A stretch of DNA of 64,000 nucleotides, taken from Oscheius onirici (lineage: Eukaryota; Nematoda; Chromadorea; Rhabditida; Rhabditidae). The DNA is taken from positions 7,626,001 through 7,690,000 of the forward strand of contig OW051473.1 in the NCBI GenBank assembly GCA_932521025.1, in the 5' to 3' direction. A program made the position numbers and the translations under genes. Below are positions 11,599-23,836 of the stretch, in pieces. The notes beneath the pieces are model-generated. The model did no database searches, was not told the DNA's origin, and worked only from the letters and a program-made list of their open reading frames with translations. Numbering within the stretch: position 1 is the stretch's first letter; each line of letters begins with the position of its first letter.

Positions 11599-14349
11599 GA
11601 TCGGCGGCGGATTACCTGCAAAAGAATTTGTCAAGAGGAGTCGGCAAAAGGGTCTCATAGATAAACGAGGTGACAGTCAATACCGTTGACCGCAAGTGCA
11701 CGCAATTTAGGTAAATAGGGGCGATGAAGAGCAATTAGGCTATATGGATACTGCCTGTGCCATGAGCCGAAAGGAGGTGAGATGTTGCGAAGGAGAGACT
11801 AAGGATAGCCAATCGACACAAAAGACCACTGAAATACTGCAGGCAATAAAATTCCGCCCGAGACCCTAACATTTTTGAGGCGACATTCCCAGAGAAGGGG
11901 TGGAAAGGACTGAACTAGTAAGTACAGATAGGGTTGATAAGTGTTGCGAAGACGCGTTTTTTTACGCCTAAGCCATTAGAGAACGCAACTATTGGCTTCC
12001 TTTGATAAGAGTCAAGAGGACATCAGATAGGAAAGAGAACGGAACAAAAAGAGAGATGGCAACATTTGGTACTAGGAAGACCGCCAGACGTAGCGATCAT
12101 ATTCTGACCAGACGGTCTTGTGCTAGTGGGCGTGGCATAAAACAGAACGGGGGAACACCTCCGAACGCACCGACGGCATGGTCTGCCGAGAGGCTACGAC
12201 CGCAAGTTGCGCAAGCGTTATCCGAGTCGATTTGCATAAGGACAGTACACTACGAGAGCCTAAGTAGTCTCATCCTTGACTAATTTGATGCAACTCTATA
12301 CTCTCGAGAGTCAACAGCTGAGAAAAAAGAGAAGGAGACGTATTGTCATGTGCCCAGACATAGTGTAATGGATCGGAAATCAGGGCGCTCCGGGCCCGGT
12401 GTGAAAAAGACGGTGCAGACAGCGGTAGAAAGGGAAAAGCAGACGTAACATCATTGCCGGCCCCGGCGGTGCATATCGCGTGCCGACAGACATAAACGGT
12501 CGGTATCTTAGATCCCACCAGACAGCCTTTCGATAACAAAGCAGACCGGATAAGAAGGGCATATCAGGTAAAGCGGGCGAGCGAGAGAGAGAGTTAGTCT
12601 AGGAAGGGCGTCGTCAAGAGAACTGCGAATAGTTACGAAACTGATTGCACAACATTTTGAAAACGGAGCAGGAACAACACGCAAACATGTTTTCCTGCCA
12701 ATTTTTCCAGCGAGATCACGCATAGTTTTTTTGTGGCTATCGCGTGGCAGGACGAGTGCAGGGAAGATCTACAACACCTGGCTGTGCCCATGAAAAATGG
12801 CAGCTCAAGACTAATTCCCGCAGACCCGGGTCAACAAGACAAATATTTTCAGCCGGCCTATTGTTTTTGCGTGATTGTTTGCCAGAGAGAATTGAGGCAA
12901 GCTTACCAACTGACTGATAGCTGCAAATGAGAGGAAAATAGGGGCTGGGACTGTATAAATATGGTTCAATCATGTGCTTTCGCGCGAGCTTCTTCTCCCG
13001 CCAAAACGACATAAACAACATCAATCGACTTTTTCGAAAAGTTTCGGAACCGTTATTTGTTCAAGGATACTCGTGGTTCATTGAGTGGAAGGAAGGAGAC
13101 AGAGAGAGACAAAAAGTTTGTGAGAGAGACAGCTGCTGATGAGAATAAACAGTGGACAATTATCTGAGCCGAGGAGGTCGCATTTTATGCCGTTTTTGCG
13201 ACTTGTCGCACATCTACGAGGTCATTATTGTAGTCTCGGGCGTATCGTAATTCACCTCCTCGCCGATAGCATCATTTACTTTGATGGATGTTTTAGAACG
13301 GCTGAAAAGGTCACATGTTGCGACCTCTTGAGACGGCTGATCAGAGCCCCTCTTATCGCTACACGGCAGTCTGTTCGCGACATTTTTTCAACAGCAGTTT
13401 CGAACGGAAGGGAAAGGGAGAAAGAAGGAACCGGTTGCTGCAAAAAATAGCATTTTTTCAGACACAACACATACAGATGGTAGACGACTTGAATGATGGA
13501 CGACTTGAATGACAAAGTTAGATCAGAGGAAGTTGGAAAACTTGATGTAAACAGTGTATTCCAAGTTAATGTATAGCGCCTTAGATCTTCAAATTTACGT
13601 TAATGCTACGAAATTCTCCAAAAAACAGCTCTAGAACTTTACAATCGTAATCAAGATTAGCGTTGAAGCTCTCGCAGTCAAACTGTTAGGCTAAAATGAT
13701 TCATTTCCTATCGCGGCTAAATGGTGATCTATTGATCCTTGGCAGCGAATGATATCTGCAAGGCTCGTAAATCAATCGTTTACAGCTGGTTCTACAGAGC
13801 GGCTAGCTCTGCGTTATTCAAATTTCACCAAGTCAAAACTATCCTATAGTATCGTTGAGTGGCAAGAAAAAAGAACAAGTTGGACACTGCACATTGCGCT
13901 AGTGAGAGAGTGATCGCGACAAAGGCGCATTTAGAGAAGAGCAAAGTTTAACCATCAATTATTTGTGGGTGGGCTTATCTAATGGGTTGGTATAACTATA
14001 GGATAATAGATAGACGAGGAATGAGAGAGAGTTTTGATCGAAGGGTTCATCATAGACATCTTTCTTGCTTCAGAAAATTGAGAAAAAGCGTTCCAGTCAA
14101 TTGCTTCAAAATAGTACAATCGACTGCAGCCGACATCGGTCAAAAGCTTCACTAGCATCTATATTGCCCTTTCTGTCTCTCTCGTCTACAGCTGTTTGCC
14201 CAGCCGTACCCTGTTCGACTCGACCTCGTGATGTAACGGTGCCCCATTCGCAAGCAGCTACCCGCCACTGTCATTTTCTGCTATCAAAACCGATAAAAGT
14301 ACACTTCTAGCTGTCTGAAGAGGTCTTTCTTTCAACAATTTCTACCAGA
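11599..14349. other. 2.7 kb without a supported gene, purine-rich on the plus strand
   Basis: From about 11.6 to 12.7 kb the plus strand is unusually rich in A and G with many GAGA and AAGAG runs. A TATA-like TATAAATA lies near 12955. Open frames (12002-12283, 12733-12930, 13139-13450) have no family signature and no consistent splice partners. The last 300 bases are probably the promoter region of the dehydratase gene and contain GATAAAAG near 14291. Confidence 0.4.
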
Positions 14350-15669
14350 ATGGGCAGTTTCGTTGAGGATAAGAATTTCCAAGCGATGGAAGTGCTAACA
14401 GAAGAGGGACACGAAGAATCGTCAGAGGTAAGTCTTTTTTAGCATCTAAAGTTCATATCTTCAGAAAATGACCAAAGCTCTGTTCGTGGACCTGATGAAA
14501 CAGTTCTACAAGCTGGGATGGATGAGAGGCACTGGAGGAGCTATGGGTGTCCGAGTTGACCGAAAACATCTGCTGATTTCACCTTCCGCACTTCAAAAAG
14601 AGCGACTACACGAGTAAGCTCACATCTTTTTGATTAGAGTTTTTAAGAATTCAGATCAGATATCTTTGAATACAACTTGGAGAAGCATCAGTTGGAGAAC
14701 AGACCGAAAAATCCAGCTGTGATAGTTTCTTCATGCGCTCCATTGTTCACACATGTTATGATGGCCACAGGTAAGGTTTTAGTAGCTACTTTTTGTACTT
14801 TCCAGGGGTTTAGCCATTTTAGACATTAGTTTGATCAAACAAAGACCAATAGCTGAGGACATGGCCATGTTTTCATAACATAGGACTTGAAAATTTGAAG
14901 ATACAGTTTCAAACCAGGGTCATGGTGGTCAGTCTCATGTGTTCATGGCCATGGTTTGTTTCAAAGCTCATCGAGTCTGTAGTTAATTTAATCGCCTTAG
15001 TTTTTTTTAGTTTCGGGTTCACGAGCATTTCGGAAAAACATAATGCTGCCACAATAGTGCCCCTACAAACAGAATTCACGCTTTCAAAAGTAGACGTTGT
15101 ACATTCTTTTGGAAGTTCTTTATCATATTTTCATTTCAGGCTCAAAATGTGTGCTCCATTCTCACTCGCTCTGCTCGAATCTGATCACCCAGATCGTCAA
15201 GGAGGACACATTTTCCATTTCACACCAAGAATATATCAAAGGAAAGTATAAATCTCCGAAACGTTAATATTTTTCAATGTTTAGGTATCTACGATCCCTT
15301 CTCTGGCAAGAATCTCACGTATGAAGAAACTTTGGTGATTCCGATCATCGAGAACAAGCCCAGTGAAAGTCTTCTTCTTCCCGGGATGGAAAATGCAATG
15401 CTCGAGTATCCGAGAGCAATGGCTTGTCTTGTCCGAAATCATGGTCTGTTCGTTTGGGGAAATACTTGGCAGGATGCTAAAATACAGTAAGAGTTCATCG
15501 ATTTCGTTTTTCAAGATTTTTTTAAAGAATGGAATGCATAGACTACCTTCTGGAGGTCGGCGCTAGGATGTTAGAGAAAGGACTACCTCTGGTAAAAGAA
15601 GTACTTTCAAACGTTAGAGCATCAGAATCTGGCTACCAGCTCAGCTTCGCTCCTGACGACTCATTGTAA
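14350..15669 (+). CDS. Methylthioribulose-1-phosphate dehydratase (APIP/MtnB)
   Basis: Six exons. The fold markers of the class II aldolase family are present in order: LGWMRGTGGAMGVRV (substrate loop), ISPSALQKER, the zinc-binding HSHS within VLHSHSLCSNL, the catalytic Glu in SISHQEYIKG, and the third zinc His in RNHGLFVWG. The enzyme dehydrates methylthioribulose-1-phosphate in the methionine salvage pathway, in the cytosol. Intron 3 is unusually long here (about 370 bases). The join after EYIKG is odd: the reading frame survives only if the intron starts at GAAAGT (15242) instead of a GT; the nearest GT (15246) would shift the frame and stop soon after. Exon 1 and the last exon (EVLSNVRASESGYQL) are less conserved. 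Assignment is firm; whether this copy is expressed correctly depends on the odd donor. Confidence 0.93.
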
Positions 15670-15926
15670 CCTTCTGAATACCACGTTGGGTTGTTTGTGA
15701 TCTATTTACATATCAAATAGTGGTCTACTTTTCCCTCGTAAAATGGCATTTGACCAAATTTCGTCCTCCAGAAACTAATGAAATCAGCAACCTTCTACTT
15801 AGAGTTTAAGCAGTTTCCACATCAGTGCCATCTACTGCTAACCGAAAATGAACTAGGCTATATATTCTTCAATTTTATTGAATTACGTGGAAGATGCCTT
15901 TCATCGTTTTTGAAATTCATTGTCTC

Positions 15927-17074
15927 TCAAAAGACTCTTTTAGACGTCTGGTATCCAAGAAAGGCATGACAGAAACTCGTTCTATCAGAAAACACTTTAT
16001 TTGAGAATGGTTTGACCAAGACAGAAATAGGTTCCAGCACAGTGGCATCCTTGTGTATCAAACGAGGGACAAACTGGGATATGATTTCTTCAACTGTCGA
16101 ATAAAAGCCGCAGTGAAAATAAGTTCCTTTTTGTTCTTCTGCAGGTTCAATTACAGAGAGAACGACGCCGTTCTTTTTAGGATAGAGGTAAGTGTGGACG
16201 TTGTTTGCAGTCGGTTCTCCAGTCGCAAGAGAAATGTGGCGATGAACGAATGTCTCGCTTTTTGGATGCATTGTAGAATTTGTCAATACAGGATGTTTAC
16301 TTGAAGAGTTGAGAGACTGGTGGTGAGCGCGATAGGCAACAGTCTGAACATGGGATTTAGCTTGATAACCACTTATTTACCTTCATAGTTTTCTCGACCA
16401 AAGTTGGAGTCAATGAGAAGCTGAACTCTGTTCTCAGTAGTCTGCATTTTCCAATTAATGTGTCAAAAACTTCATCGATACCCTCTAGATAGTCAAGGGT
16501 ATGAGCATAAACGAAGATTTCATCCTGCATTTATATCGACATAGCATATAAAACAGTAACCAGTTCTGGCCAGGGAAAGTTTAAATGATCCAAATCGTCT
16601 AGGACGAAAGTAAGCTTTTTCGGCTTAAAGACTTCAACAGCTTTCGGCACTAGTACAGCACGTGAGAAAACTAATTGTTTTGCGTAAATGTCAGCAGTTT
16701 CAAAAGCTGCTAGCGAGTTCATGAGTGCTTCGTCTGGAAACGGTTGTTAAAGAAAAAATCGCTTACTTACATCACCACCAAAATCGTGAATAACCACTCT
16801 TTCAATTCTGAAAAACCGGCAGGTGTCCAAATGATGGCAGCAATTCACTACATATCTCGTGGAGATGGAAAATCGTTTATCCAAGTTTTTCACAAAAGTG
16901 TGTCTGCGCTGGTAGATTGTGGTTTTAGCCCATTTGCAGGTTCTGATGGCTTGTACGAACGACTTTGTTTGAAACTGAAAACACCATTTTTTACTTTCTA
17001 AAAGAACTTACTTTTTTGATGATTTCGAAGGCTGACGCAAGAGGAAGGTCTTGTAAGTTGACAACGTGTCCCAT
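15927..17074 (-). CDS. F-box-like protein of the nematode expansion
   Basis: Five exons with clean GT-AG introns. The N-terminus MGHVVNLQDLPLASAFEII, followed by FVQAIRTCKWAKTTIYQR, has the leucine/proline and Cys-Lys pattern of an F-box, which binds Skp1 in SCF ubiquitin ligases. The remaining ~280 residues contain beta-rich segments such as KPKKLTFVLDDLDHL and a C-terminal YFHCGFYSTVEEIISQF, without a named domain. Nematodes have hundreds of fast-evolving F-box genes of this shape, usually with FTH/DUF38 or FBA-type C-terminal domains; which one applies here is not visible. It is convergent with the dehydratase gene. The F-box call rests on pattern only. Confidence 0.55.
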
Positions 17075-17808
17075 TGTTGAAGACCACAAAGTAAAACGGA
17101 AAATTTATAAACGATCGTAAAAGCTAACAACCGTTTTGTAGACGTAAATCGATACAAATCGATGGAGAAAGAAAAAATGCAGCTTTGTCACTGGTAACGA
17201 AGAAACTTGAAAAGCGAATATCGCACTCTGCGAAGTCTGTAATTGTGAGTAAGATGAAGCATGAAAAGGGACATGGTCTCGGATGGTAATTGTCTCTGTG
17301 GGTAACAGCGACGAAGGCGATGTGACGTCAACCCATTCTTTGAACGTTTTCAGGGTATGAGCACTGAAAAGTCAGTGATTGTTTCTTGACAGTCTTGCAC
17401 CTTTTTCCATGGCAAAAACTTTGCTGTGTACTGTCTGTAAGGAGTAATAAAGTTACTGTGCAAACGTGTACATTAGTGAAAAATGAGCCTAAGGTATCTG
17501 TTGGTTGAACGCGTCCACTAAACTATGAAAATAAGAAGAGCTGTCAAGATGGTGGAAGGCATAAACATGCCAATGTTATTGCGCTAAAAGACAGCATAAC
17601 TTTCCGAAGAAAATTCGTATGAGGAGCTTCAAATCAAGTCTAAGTCTCTAGTCGAATATCAGAATGTTTAAGCCTTTTCTAAGGCTTATTTGAGCATAAT
17701 TCTCAAACGAAAACTTCGAAAAGTTGGATAAAACTAGCATGAAAACCAGCAAAGTTTGCTATTTGACGTTAAGAGATGTTGTTATTCTCTTCCCCTTTTT
17801 CCAAGGAA
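17075..17808. other. Intergenic stretch, nothing recognised
   Basis: Lies between two minus-strand genes: downstream of the gene at 17809-18153 and upstream of the F-box-like gene. No exon or motif is supported. Confidence 0.4.
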
Positions 17809-18153
17809 TTACATACACGAAATATAAACACTGTTTATTTTCCACGTAGACTCTGCGTCATGTGGCGGATTCTCCGGGAAGATGGCATTGCTCGAGGCGT
17901 CGAAGGTCGGAACCCAGTCACGGTAGTCACGCCAATCGTTTACGTAGCGGATGAACTTGTCGTGAGGGACCTGATCCAGAGTCGGGTCGGCCAGCATAGT
18001 CTCGAACCAATCAATGACATGGCCGGAGCGTTCCAGAGCTTCGGCCATTTTGGCCTCGTTGCGGGATCTCTTGATCTCTTCGTTGACCTTGTAGTCTGAA
18101 TCTTCCTCAATGCGCATCCTTTTTTCGGGAAGATCAGTGTAGAAATATGGCAT
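17809..18153 (-). CDS. Small acidic protein of unknown function, 114 aa
   Basis: A single uninterrupted exon. The ATG at 18153 follows GTTTTAAG, which may be a trans-splice acceptor, so this start is preferred over the longer open frame. Residues 1-20 read MPYFYTDLPEKRMRIEEDSD; the centre is a charged helix (KRSRNEAKMAEALERSGHV) followed by WFETMLADPTLDQVPHDKF and the aromatic run WRDYRDWVPTF. No signal peptide or membrane segment. Codon use and composition look like a real gene. No family was recognised. Confidence 0.6.
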   Translation of the reverse strand: MPYFYTDLPEKRMRIEEDSDYKVNEEIKRSRNEAKMAEALERSGHVIDWFETMLADPTLDQVPHDKFIRYVNDWRDYRDWVPTFDASSNAIFPENPPHDAESTWKINSVYISCM

Positions 18154-20138
18154 CTTAAAACTTATACATTTTGCTAGGTTAAACAATATTTGCAACTGAA
18201 CAATGGTACATCATTTCGGAAGCTAAATATCTAGAAAAAGCTAACTAACTTTACGTGTGTTTCATACTGCAGAAGCACTCGCCCTTTACCTTCTTTATAT
18301 TGATTGCGGAAATTTTGAAAACTATTTGTAGAGGAACGGCTAGGAAATAAGAATCATAGACATAGACACTGATAGCGTGCTCCTACTGAACAAAAGAATT
18401 AATCTATTGACAATGAAAACGGTTACATTCACAGTGTCCCCTTACAAATAGTAGGGACACGACGGAATTCGGCTATTAGTGTTTGATTTGAATGATTCAA
18501 ATTCGGCAGTAGAACTACCTCAGACTTGAATTGTAGTCTCTACTATGGTAGCACTACCTGTCCATCCTTTTTCTATATGATTAAAAAAAGAACTAGCCGA
18601 AGGACAATTTCATTCTGATACCTCAGTAGATCTACCCCCAGACGAAAAGAAGAGGACTAACCTTTAGTTGAAGACTAGACGAGGCAACCTTCTTCTGCTA
18701 CTGATGTCTGACGATTGAATTCTGTTTTGGAACTTTTTGAAAGACTAATTACAAAGTTTGTAATTATTCACGCCAAGTCCTTCTATGTCCAGTGTCCAAA
18801 ATATGTCTTCCATCACTGATGTGAATAGAGAAGGCGATGTTATATTATTATATTAGCCGTCTACGACGGCTTTCGCCGCCCTTGCTTGCGTACGTAACAA
18901 CGGCTGTTCAAGTTTTGATTACCAAACACTATTACGCTTTAGATAGTTTAGATTCCCCCAGACGCGTTCGTTCTCGCTCGATAAAAGATTAACATGACTT
19001 GACATGTTATGCTAGTCTTGGCAACTGTCCGGGCACCACTACAGACAGACAGACGGACACCATTGCACTTTAGTAAAGAAAGATTAGAGAATCTAAAGCT
19101 CTCAACTCAATAAATCACATACCTGCAGGGAGACTGGTGAGATGCGACGAATATGAATACATCTCAATTGTTAAAATTCTTATGCCCGTTTCAAGTCATC
19201 TGGATCAATGGAATCGTAGTGATTAGCAAAATGAAGCTACAGAAAACGGCTATGCAAAGCAATAGAATTTTTTCGCTTCTGTTCTCAAGAAGCATTATAG
19301 CTCGGAGAGCTGTAGCAAATGCTTTCAATCTGTCCAATAGCCATTATCTGTGACGGGCCACTTAACTATTTTTACGAAGCTTTGCCATCCATGATCGCTC
19401 AGCTCAATTTCCTGTTTCTGGCTACTAACTTGTTAGCTCCCTGTCATGACGACATAATAGAGATAAGAGGCTGCCCCTCGCCTTGAGTCAGTTCGGTCCG
19501 AGGGAGACCTAAGTAAGCTACGCCCATGCTATGTATTACGCTCTCAATGCTAGGTCATATCACATATGTTGTTGAATGCAGATAATAAAGATACGTACAG
19601 AACCACCTTGTTACTAGACAGTAAAGGATAAAGGGCACATTCGGATGGGAACCACCGACCCGTCCGAACATGATGCATCGGCCGGGAATATGTGACCTGT
19701 TTTGCAAATAAAAACGTAAGAGGTGAATCAATTTTTATTAGCCTTTACTGAACTCTAATCTCACCATGACATTATGAAAAACAAGTTAAATTATACAAAT
19801 GAGTAGCAAAAAGTGTACCGGCTGGAATTTCAAAAAAGACGGTATGAAAGAGGATAGGAAACATTCAGGATGTTGGAATGTAGCGATGGCACAGAAAAAT
19901 AGGAAAATAGCTATATACCGGGATGAATGGTGAAAGACGAGTTCAAAAATTTGAGACGTTGGAAAGACGTCTATGAGAAAATGAGACCTCTAAATTTTGA
20001 CTGGAATAGTTATCAAACCTACCAGTTAGAAATGAGTAGTCTGGGAGTTCGTCGGTGCTACGTCGAGCTGGATGAGCGGTCGAAGTCTGATGACCTCTCC
20101 TCAGTCTCGGCGCTCCTCAGTCAGCTGCTTGTTGAGAT
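18154..20138. other. Repeat-bearing intergenic stretch
   Basis: Contains one copy of a dispersed repeat (18855-19078) and a small hairpin AACATGACTTGACATGTT near 18991. Open frames 19153-19353 and 19927-20187 have no splice support. Confidence 0.4.
18855..19078 (+). repeat. Dispersed repeat, copy 1
   Basis: Begins AGCCGTCTACGACGGCTTTC and ends with a CAGACAGACGGACACC block followed by TTGCACTTTAGT. The same start and end blocks, diverged, recur at 21672-21931 with similar spacing, so this is one interspersed family. No coding capacity; probably a non-autonomous element. Confidence 0.5.
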
Positions 20139-20413
20139 TTATGTCTGTACCATCAAAGCGGCGATAATCGTCCCGTTAGGCTCTTGAGTAATATCAGGCA
20201 GGAGCTTTTCCATCTGGAAGCGATGCAGATCATCTGCTCCCTGCATTTGAGCAATCCCTCCGGACAAAATATTTATATCAAAAATTCAGTTTAGCTAACA
20301 ACCGAGCCGAAGATGGATTTGTTGTTGCGATCTGGAGCAGGATCACGAACAGAGGAGTAGATAGACAGATTCTCAACCTTTACAGCATCGAACACAAAAA
20401 GGGGGTCATTCAT
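20139..20413 (-). CDS. Possible small two-exon gene, unknown function
   Basis: The ATG at 20413 follows CTTTTTCAG by ten bases. Exon 1 reads MNDPLFVFDAVKVENLSIYS and ends KSIFGS. The downstream frame GIAQMQGADDLHRFQMEKLL looks coding, but joining it needs phase 1 whereas the only GT near the end of exon 1 (GTTGTTAG) is in phase 0. Either the splice is non-canonical or the copy is damaged. The end at 20139 is the first stop in that frame; a nearby second frame with NLNKQLTEERR hints that the true C-terminus may differ. No family was recognised. Confidence 0.35.
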
Positions 20414-21082
20414 TTTGTGATCTGAAAAAGCTTCACATTATCCAAAATTATACATAAACTGAATCTAAGCAGTCGTATTTGTGTGATGGCCGGTGTTATC
20501 TGCGGCTCGTTGCGGTATAGAAAAATGTCTTCATCTAGAGAGCAGCTTGAGTGCTTCATAAATTGTACATTGAGACGGGTATGCAAATATTTTCTCCAGA
20601 TTACTAAACACAGGTTGTGCTATCGCCTTGTTGGGGACTAAAGTTAGCCTAGTGACATATCACTTTTTGAGTGTTTTAACTCAGCACTTGATTCTCTAGT
20701 GTCCGGAAACCCCGGTAAATAAGAATCAAAATCCTCGCAATTGCTTATTAAGCAAGTGAATTGGGAAATTATATTCTTCCAAATTGACTTGTCCACAGCT
20801 TAGACTGTTAGCTCTTTCCTTTCCACATAATTGTGAGCGCAAAGCCCCCCCCCCTGTTTCAATTGAAAAATTAAAGCTGCTAACAGCCAGACACACAGCG
20901 ACTTGGGAGCATTTTAAAGCGAGTGTACAGACCTTTTTTTCTAGATTTTTCCTAAAAGTTTTGAAGTTTGATCTGACAGGTAACCGAGCAACTTGAGTTT
21001 TCCTCTAGCTTTCAAGGATGGTTGCATTAATAGCGACATTCAGAAAAGATGTAGAGAGCACCAAATACTACACTTTTCTTCA
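20414..21082. other. Intergenic stretch, nothing firm
   Basis: A short plus-strand frame starting at ATG 20486 (MAGVICGSLRYRKMSSSREQ) could be the start of a small gene, but no acceptable exon join was found. Confidence 0.35.
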
Positions 21083-21215
21083 GGAGGTTAGGCAACTTCG
21101 GAACGTAAAGGCCTCACACGATCTGGCCCCTCAGATTGATCCCTCACGCAGTAGGAGCTTGTCTCTCAGAGGACTCTTCGGAACTCTGGCGTTGATAGGG
21201 AGTAACTTTACTTTA
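21083..21215 (+). repeat. Inverted repeat, left arm
   Basis: Pairs with 24460-24598 on the opposite strand. The two arms share GGAACGTAAA, then GATCTGGCCCCTCAGATTGA, then CAGTAGGA and TTGTCTC blocks in the same order. Confidence 0.75.
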
Positions 21216-21671
21216 CTTTTTTTACTACACTTTTCTAAACATCGGAAAGCTGGAAAATGTAGGCGTGGGCTTTCTTCTTAAAGTCCCGAAATTTGTGGGG
21301 GGGGGGATTAAGGAGTTGGGCAAAATAAGAAGCAGAATGGTGGGTTCCTATTTGCCATACGTACATTTAATGATAAACCGTTCAGTTACATATATTTGCC
21401 TGAAAATCGAAAGAAACATTCTTTTTGTCTAACTCCCGAACTTAAAGTCACTCGACAAGTTTTGACTAGTCGAACTTAAACTCTGACACCGAGAAGTGTC
21501 AAAGATTAGGCATTTTGTACTGATAAGGGCGACTTGTAGCGTCTGTAGCTCGGTTATCTTTGAAAATAAATCCTATAAAGTATAGTAATTCAGAATCAGC
21601 GCAATTTCCTCTACAAGACCCATGTTTCCGTTTATAGTCGAAAAAGGTGCGGACACTCGCTTTAATATTTA

Positions 21672-21931
21672 CCAGCCGTTTTTTATGGCTATCGCCGCAC
21701 GCTTACGTTTGCCAGCTCTACATTTATCGGATTTAAACTGAGCATGCTCGATTACCCTAGAAACATCTTATTACAAACGGTTTTTGATAATTTCGCGGGG
21801 GTGAAAAATTGAACTTGCATGTCTCTGCGTTCAAACCCTTTCCTAACAACCTGCATTAGCGTCCAAACCCCTGCATTAGCGTGACAATAGGCCACATCCA
21901 CACGCACGGACGGACACACTGCACTTTAGTT
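21672..21931 (+). repeat. Dispersed repeat, copy 2
   Basis: Begins CAGCCGTTTTTTATGGCTAT and ends CGGACGGACACACTGCACTT. Matches the start and end blocks of the repeat at 18855-19078. It contains a local duplication, CCCTGCATTAGCGTGACA beside CCTGCATTAGCGTCCAAA. Confidence 0.45.
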
Positions 21932-22268
21932 GAGAGACCAGCCGACATACACCGTTGTGCTTTTGTATCATAGAGATCTGTGAAACTCACTTTGAGACAT
22001 TCTCTTACTGCGGATGAGCTGAACAACGTCATAGAAAAGTTTAATATCGGCTTCAATGAAGAAGCAAGGAGGAACCATAATTTCCTGAAAACTAATGTCA
22101 GTCAGCATATTGCAAATTCATACCCTAAGACATGTAGCCAGAGCATGTCTCCCAGCTCTAATTTCATCCGAAATTGGAATCGGAATTTGGTTCACCTCGT
22201 AGAAGATTCTGTTGAGGCCGTACACAGTGGTCAGTGTGGGGATGTCTTTGGCCTGGTACAGAGAAAGA

Positions 22269-22390
22269 AGGCTTCTGGTGCGTTCCACGGACAACATAAC
22301 TGAAAAACGTTATTGTACCAGGAAATCCGCTGATTTTAGATAAAAACAAGCTACAGTAGTTGTGGATGAACATTGTACAAATATTTGAAA
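22269..22390. repeat. 122-base direct repeat, copy 1
   Basis: Begins AGGCTTCTGGTGCGTTCCAC and is more than 90% identical to 23484-23605. It brackets the integrase relic with its partner, as remnants of short LTRs would, although duplicated internal sequence is also possible. Confidence 0.8.
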
Positions 22391-22885
22391 AATGTTATGT
22401 CTAAGACTTTCAGACTAACGGAACTTGTGGTGAACACGAAGGCTTGGTTTTATATTCAAGTTTATTATAAAATAAGAGAGAATTACAACAACGATCACTC
22501 AGTGGTAACCAAGAACACAACTCAAGAACTGGGAACATTCAAAGACGGCGCGTAGAGCAATTGGGTTACTGTAAATTGCGACGGGACCATAATGAATGGC
22601 GGGAATACGAATTGAATGACGATACAACACCTCCCCTCTTTAAGAGAATGAGTGGGGGAAAAGAAAGAACAGATTGGACGGGTCACCTCAGAAGTGATCG
22701 GCTTGCCGTGGAGCTTGACGGTGACGGTTGAAATGGCGTCTTGTCGGTGACTGGCGTCGCGGTGTTGCTGTCTCTTCACCTTGCGTGGTCAGAAGTTGTT
22801 CCTTGAACGTCTTGTCGGCTTGTCCCGGAGTCCTCTGATGTCGTGGTGCAGCTGGTGGAACATGAGAAGGCATCGTCGTAGAGCA

Positions 22886-23380
22886 TCAGAGCGCGGAAAA
22901 TCCCTCTCGAGTAGTTGTCAGAGCAGCAGCAGTAGATAACCTCGGCATCGGCTTCGGCGCAGACTTCGGCAGCGTGACGTTGAACCTTGGAAATCTCATT
23001 CTTCGAGATTCATTTTCCTTTCCTTGGGTCACAAAAGACCTCAAATGGATCTGATTGACTCGGAAACACTGGGTTTCCTTGACTTTTCGATGACAACCCT
23101 TGTTGTTGTCAATTTGTCCTTGAATTCGATTGCTAGTCGAATTTGACACGTTACTTGGAGCTTGGGCAGGCTTCTCCTCCCTTTTCAGCGTTCGCTTCTT
23201 CAAATCTTTCTCGATATTGACTTTCGATGCAGTCTTCGCATCCTTTTGACAATTTACGCGATGTCTAGCGAAAATGTCGATGTCTTTTTTCATTCCGGGC
23301 AAGAAAAATGCATTTTTAGCCATTTGTTTTAGCCGAACCCATCCGAGATGACAAAATTCTTGCAGAATCTTTGCTCTCAA
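22886..23380 (-). pseudogene. Retroelement integrase zinc-binding relic
   Basis: The minus-strand frame opens with LQEFCHLGWVRLKQMAKNAF, then FLPGMKKDIDIFARHRVNCQ. This is the pattern of the integrase H2C2 zinc-finger of LTR retroelements (His, aromatic-x-PGM, D-I, paired His/Cys ending in CQ). The second His and first Cys positions are degraded. The rest of the frame is a basic, low-complexity region without an integrase core, and there is no reverse transcriptase or protease nearby, so the copy cannot be functional. Confidence 0.55.
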
Positions 23381-23483
23381 TTTTTCAGAATGATCACTCG
23401 TTTTCCAAGCATTAGGCTGTCCTTCACGACAGAAATCTCGGATTTTCTATCGAAGTAAGTCTTTTTAGAACTTTGATACCTAT

Positions 23484-23605
23484 AGGCTTCTGGTGCGTTC
23501 CACGGACAACATAACTGAAAAACGTTATTGTACCGGGAAATCCGCTGATTTTAGATAAAAACAAGCTACAGCAGTTGTGGATGAACAGTGCAAAAGTATT
23601 TGAAA
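23484..23605. repeat. 122-base direct repeat, copy 2
   Basis: Near-identical partner of 22269-22390 in the same orientation. Differences are a few point changes and small indels near the end (ACATTGTACAAATA versus ACAGTGCAAAAGTA). Confidence 0.8.
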
Positions 23606-23836
23606 CTAGGTATCTCCAAAATAGTACCTTTCTAGATGGTTTCAAAGCAGTTTTGAAGAAACAGCGCTATAGCGGACTGTAAATAACAAGATTAGCCGCA
23701 GGTACCGGTAAATGTTTGAAATGGAAATGAGTCTTGCTTCGTCTAATCAAAGGGCAAACGTTCCGGACATCTGTCTATAAGAGACACGTGAGGAGTCTGT
23801 GCAGATGCTTGTAAAAACTGATGCCCTTTCTTTTGG

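Noticed and set aside
12002-12283. 93-residue basic open frame
   Set aside because: Explained by the purine-rich bias of the plus strand; no start context or family motif.
20486-20700. Possible small plus-strand gene starting MAGVICGS
   Set aside because: The two candidate splice patterns put the downstream hydrophobic frame out of phase, and the unspliced frame stops after about 50 residues; no family likeness.
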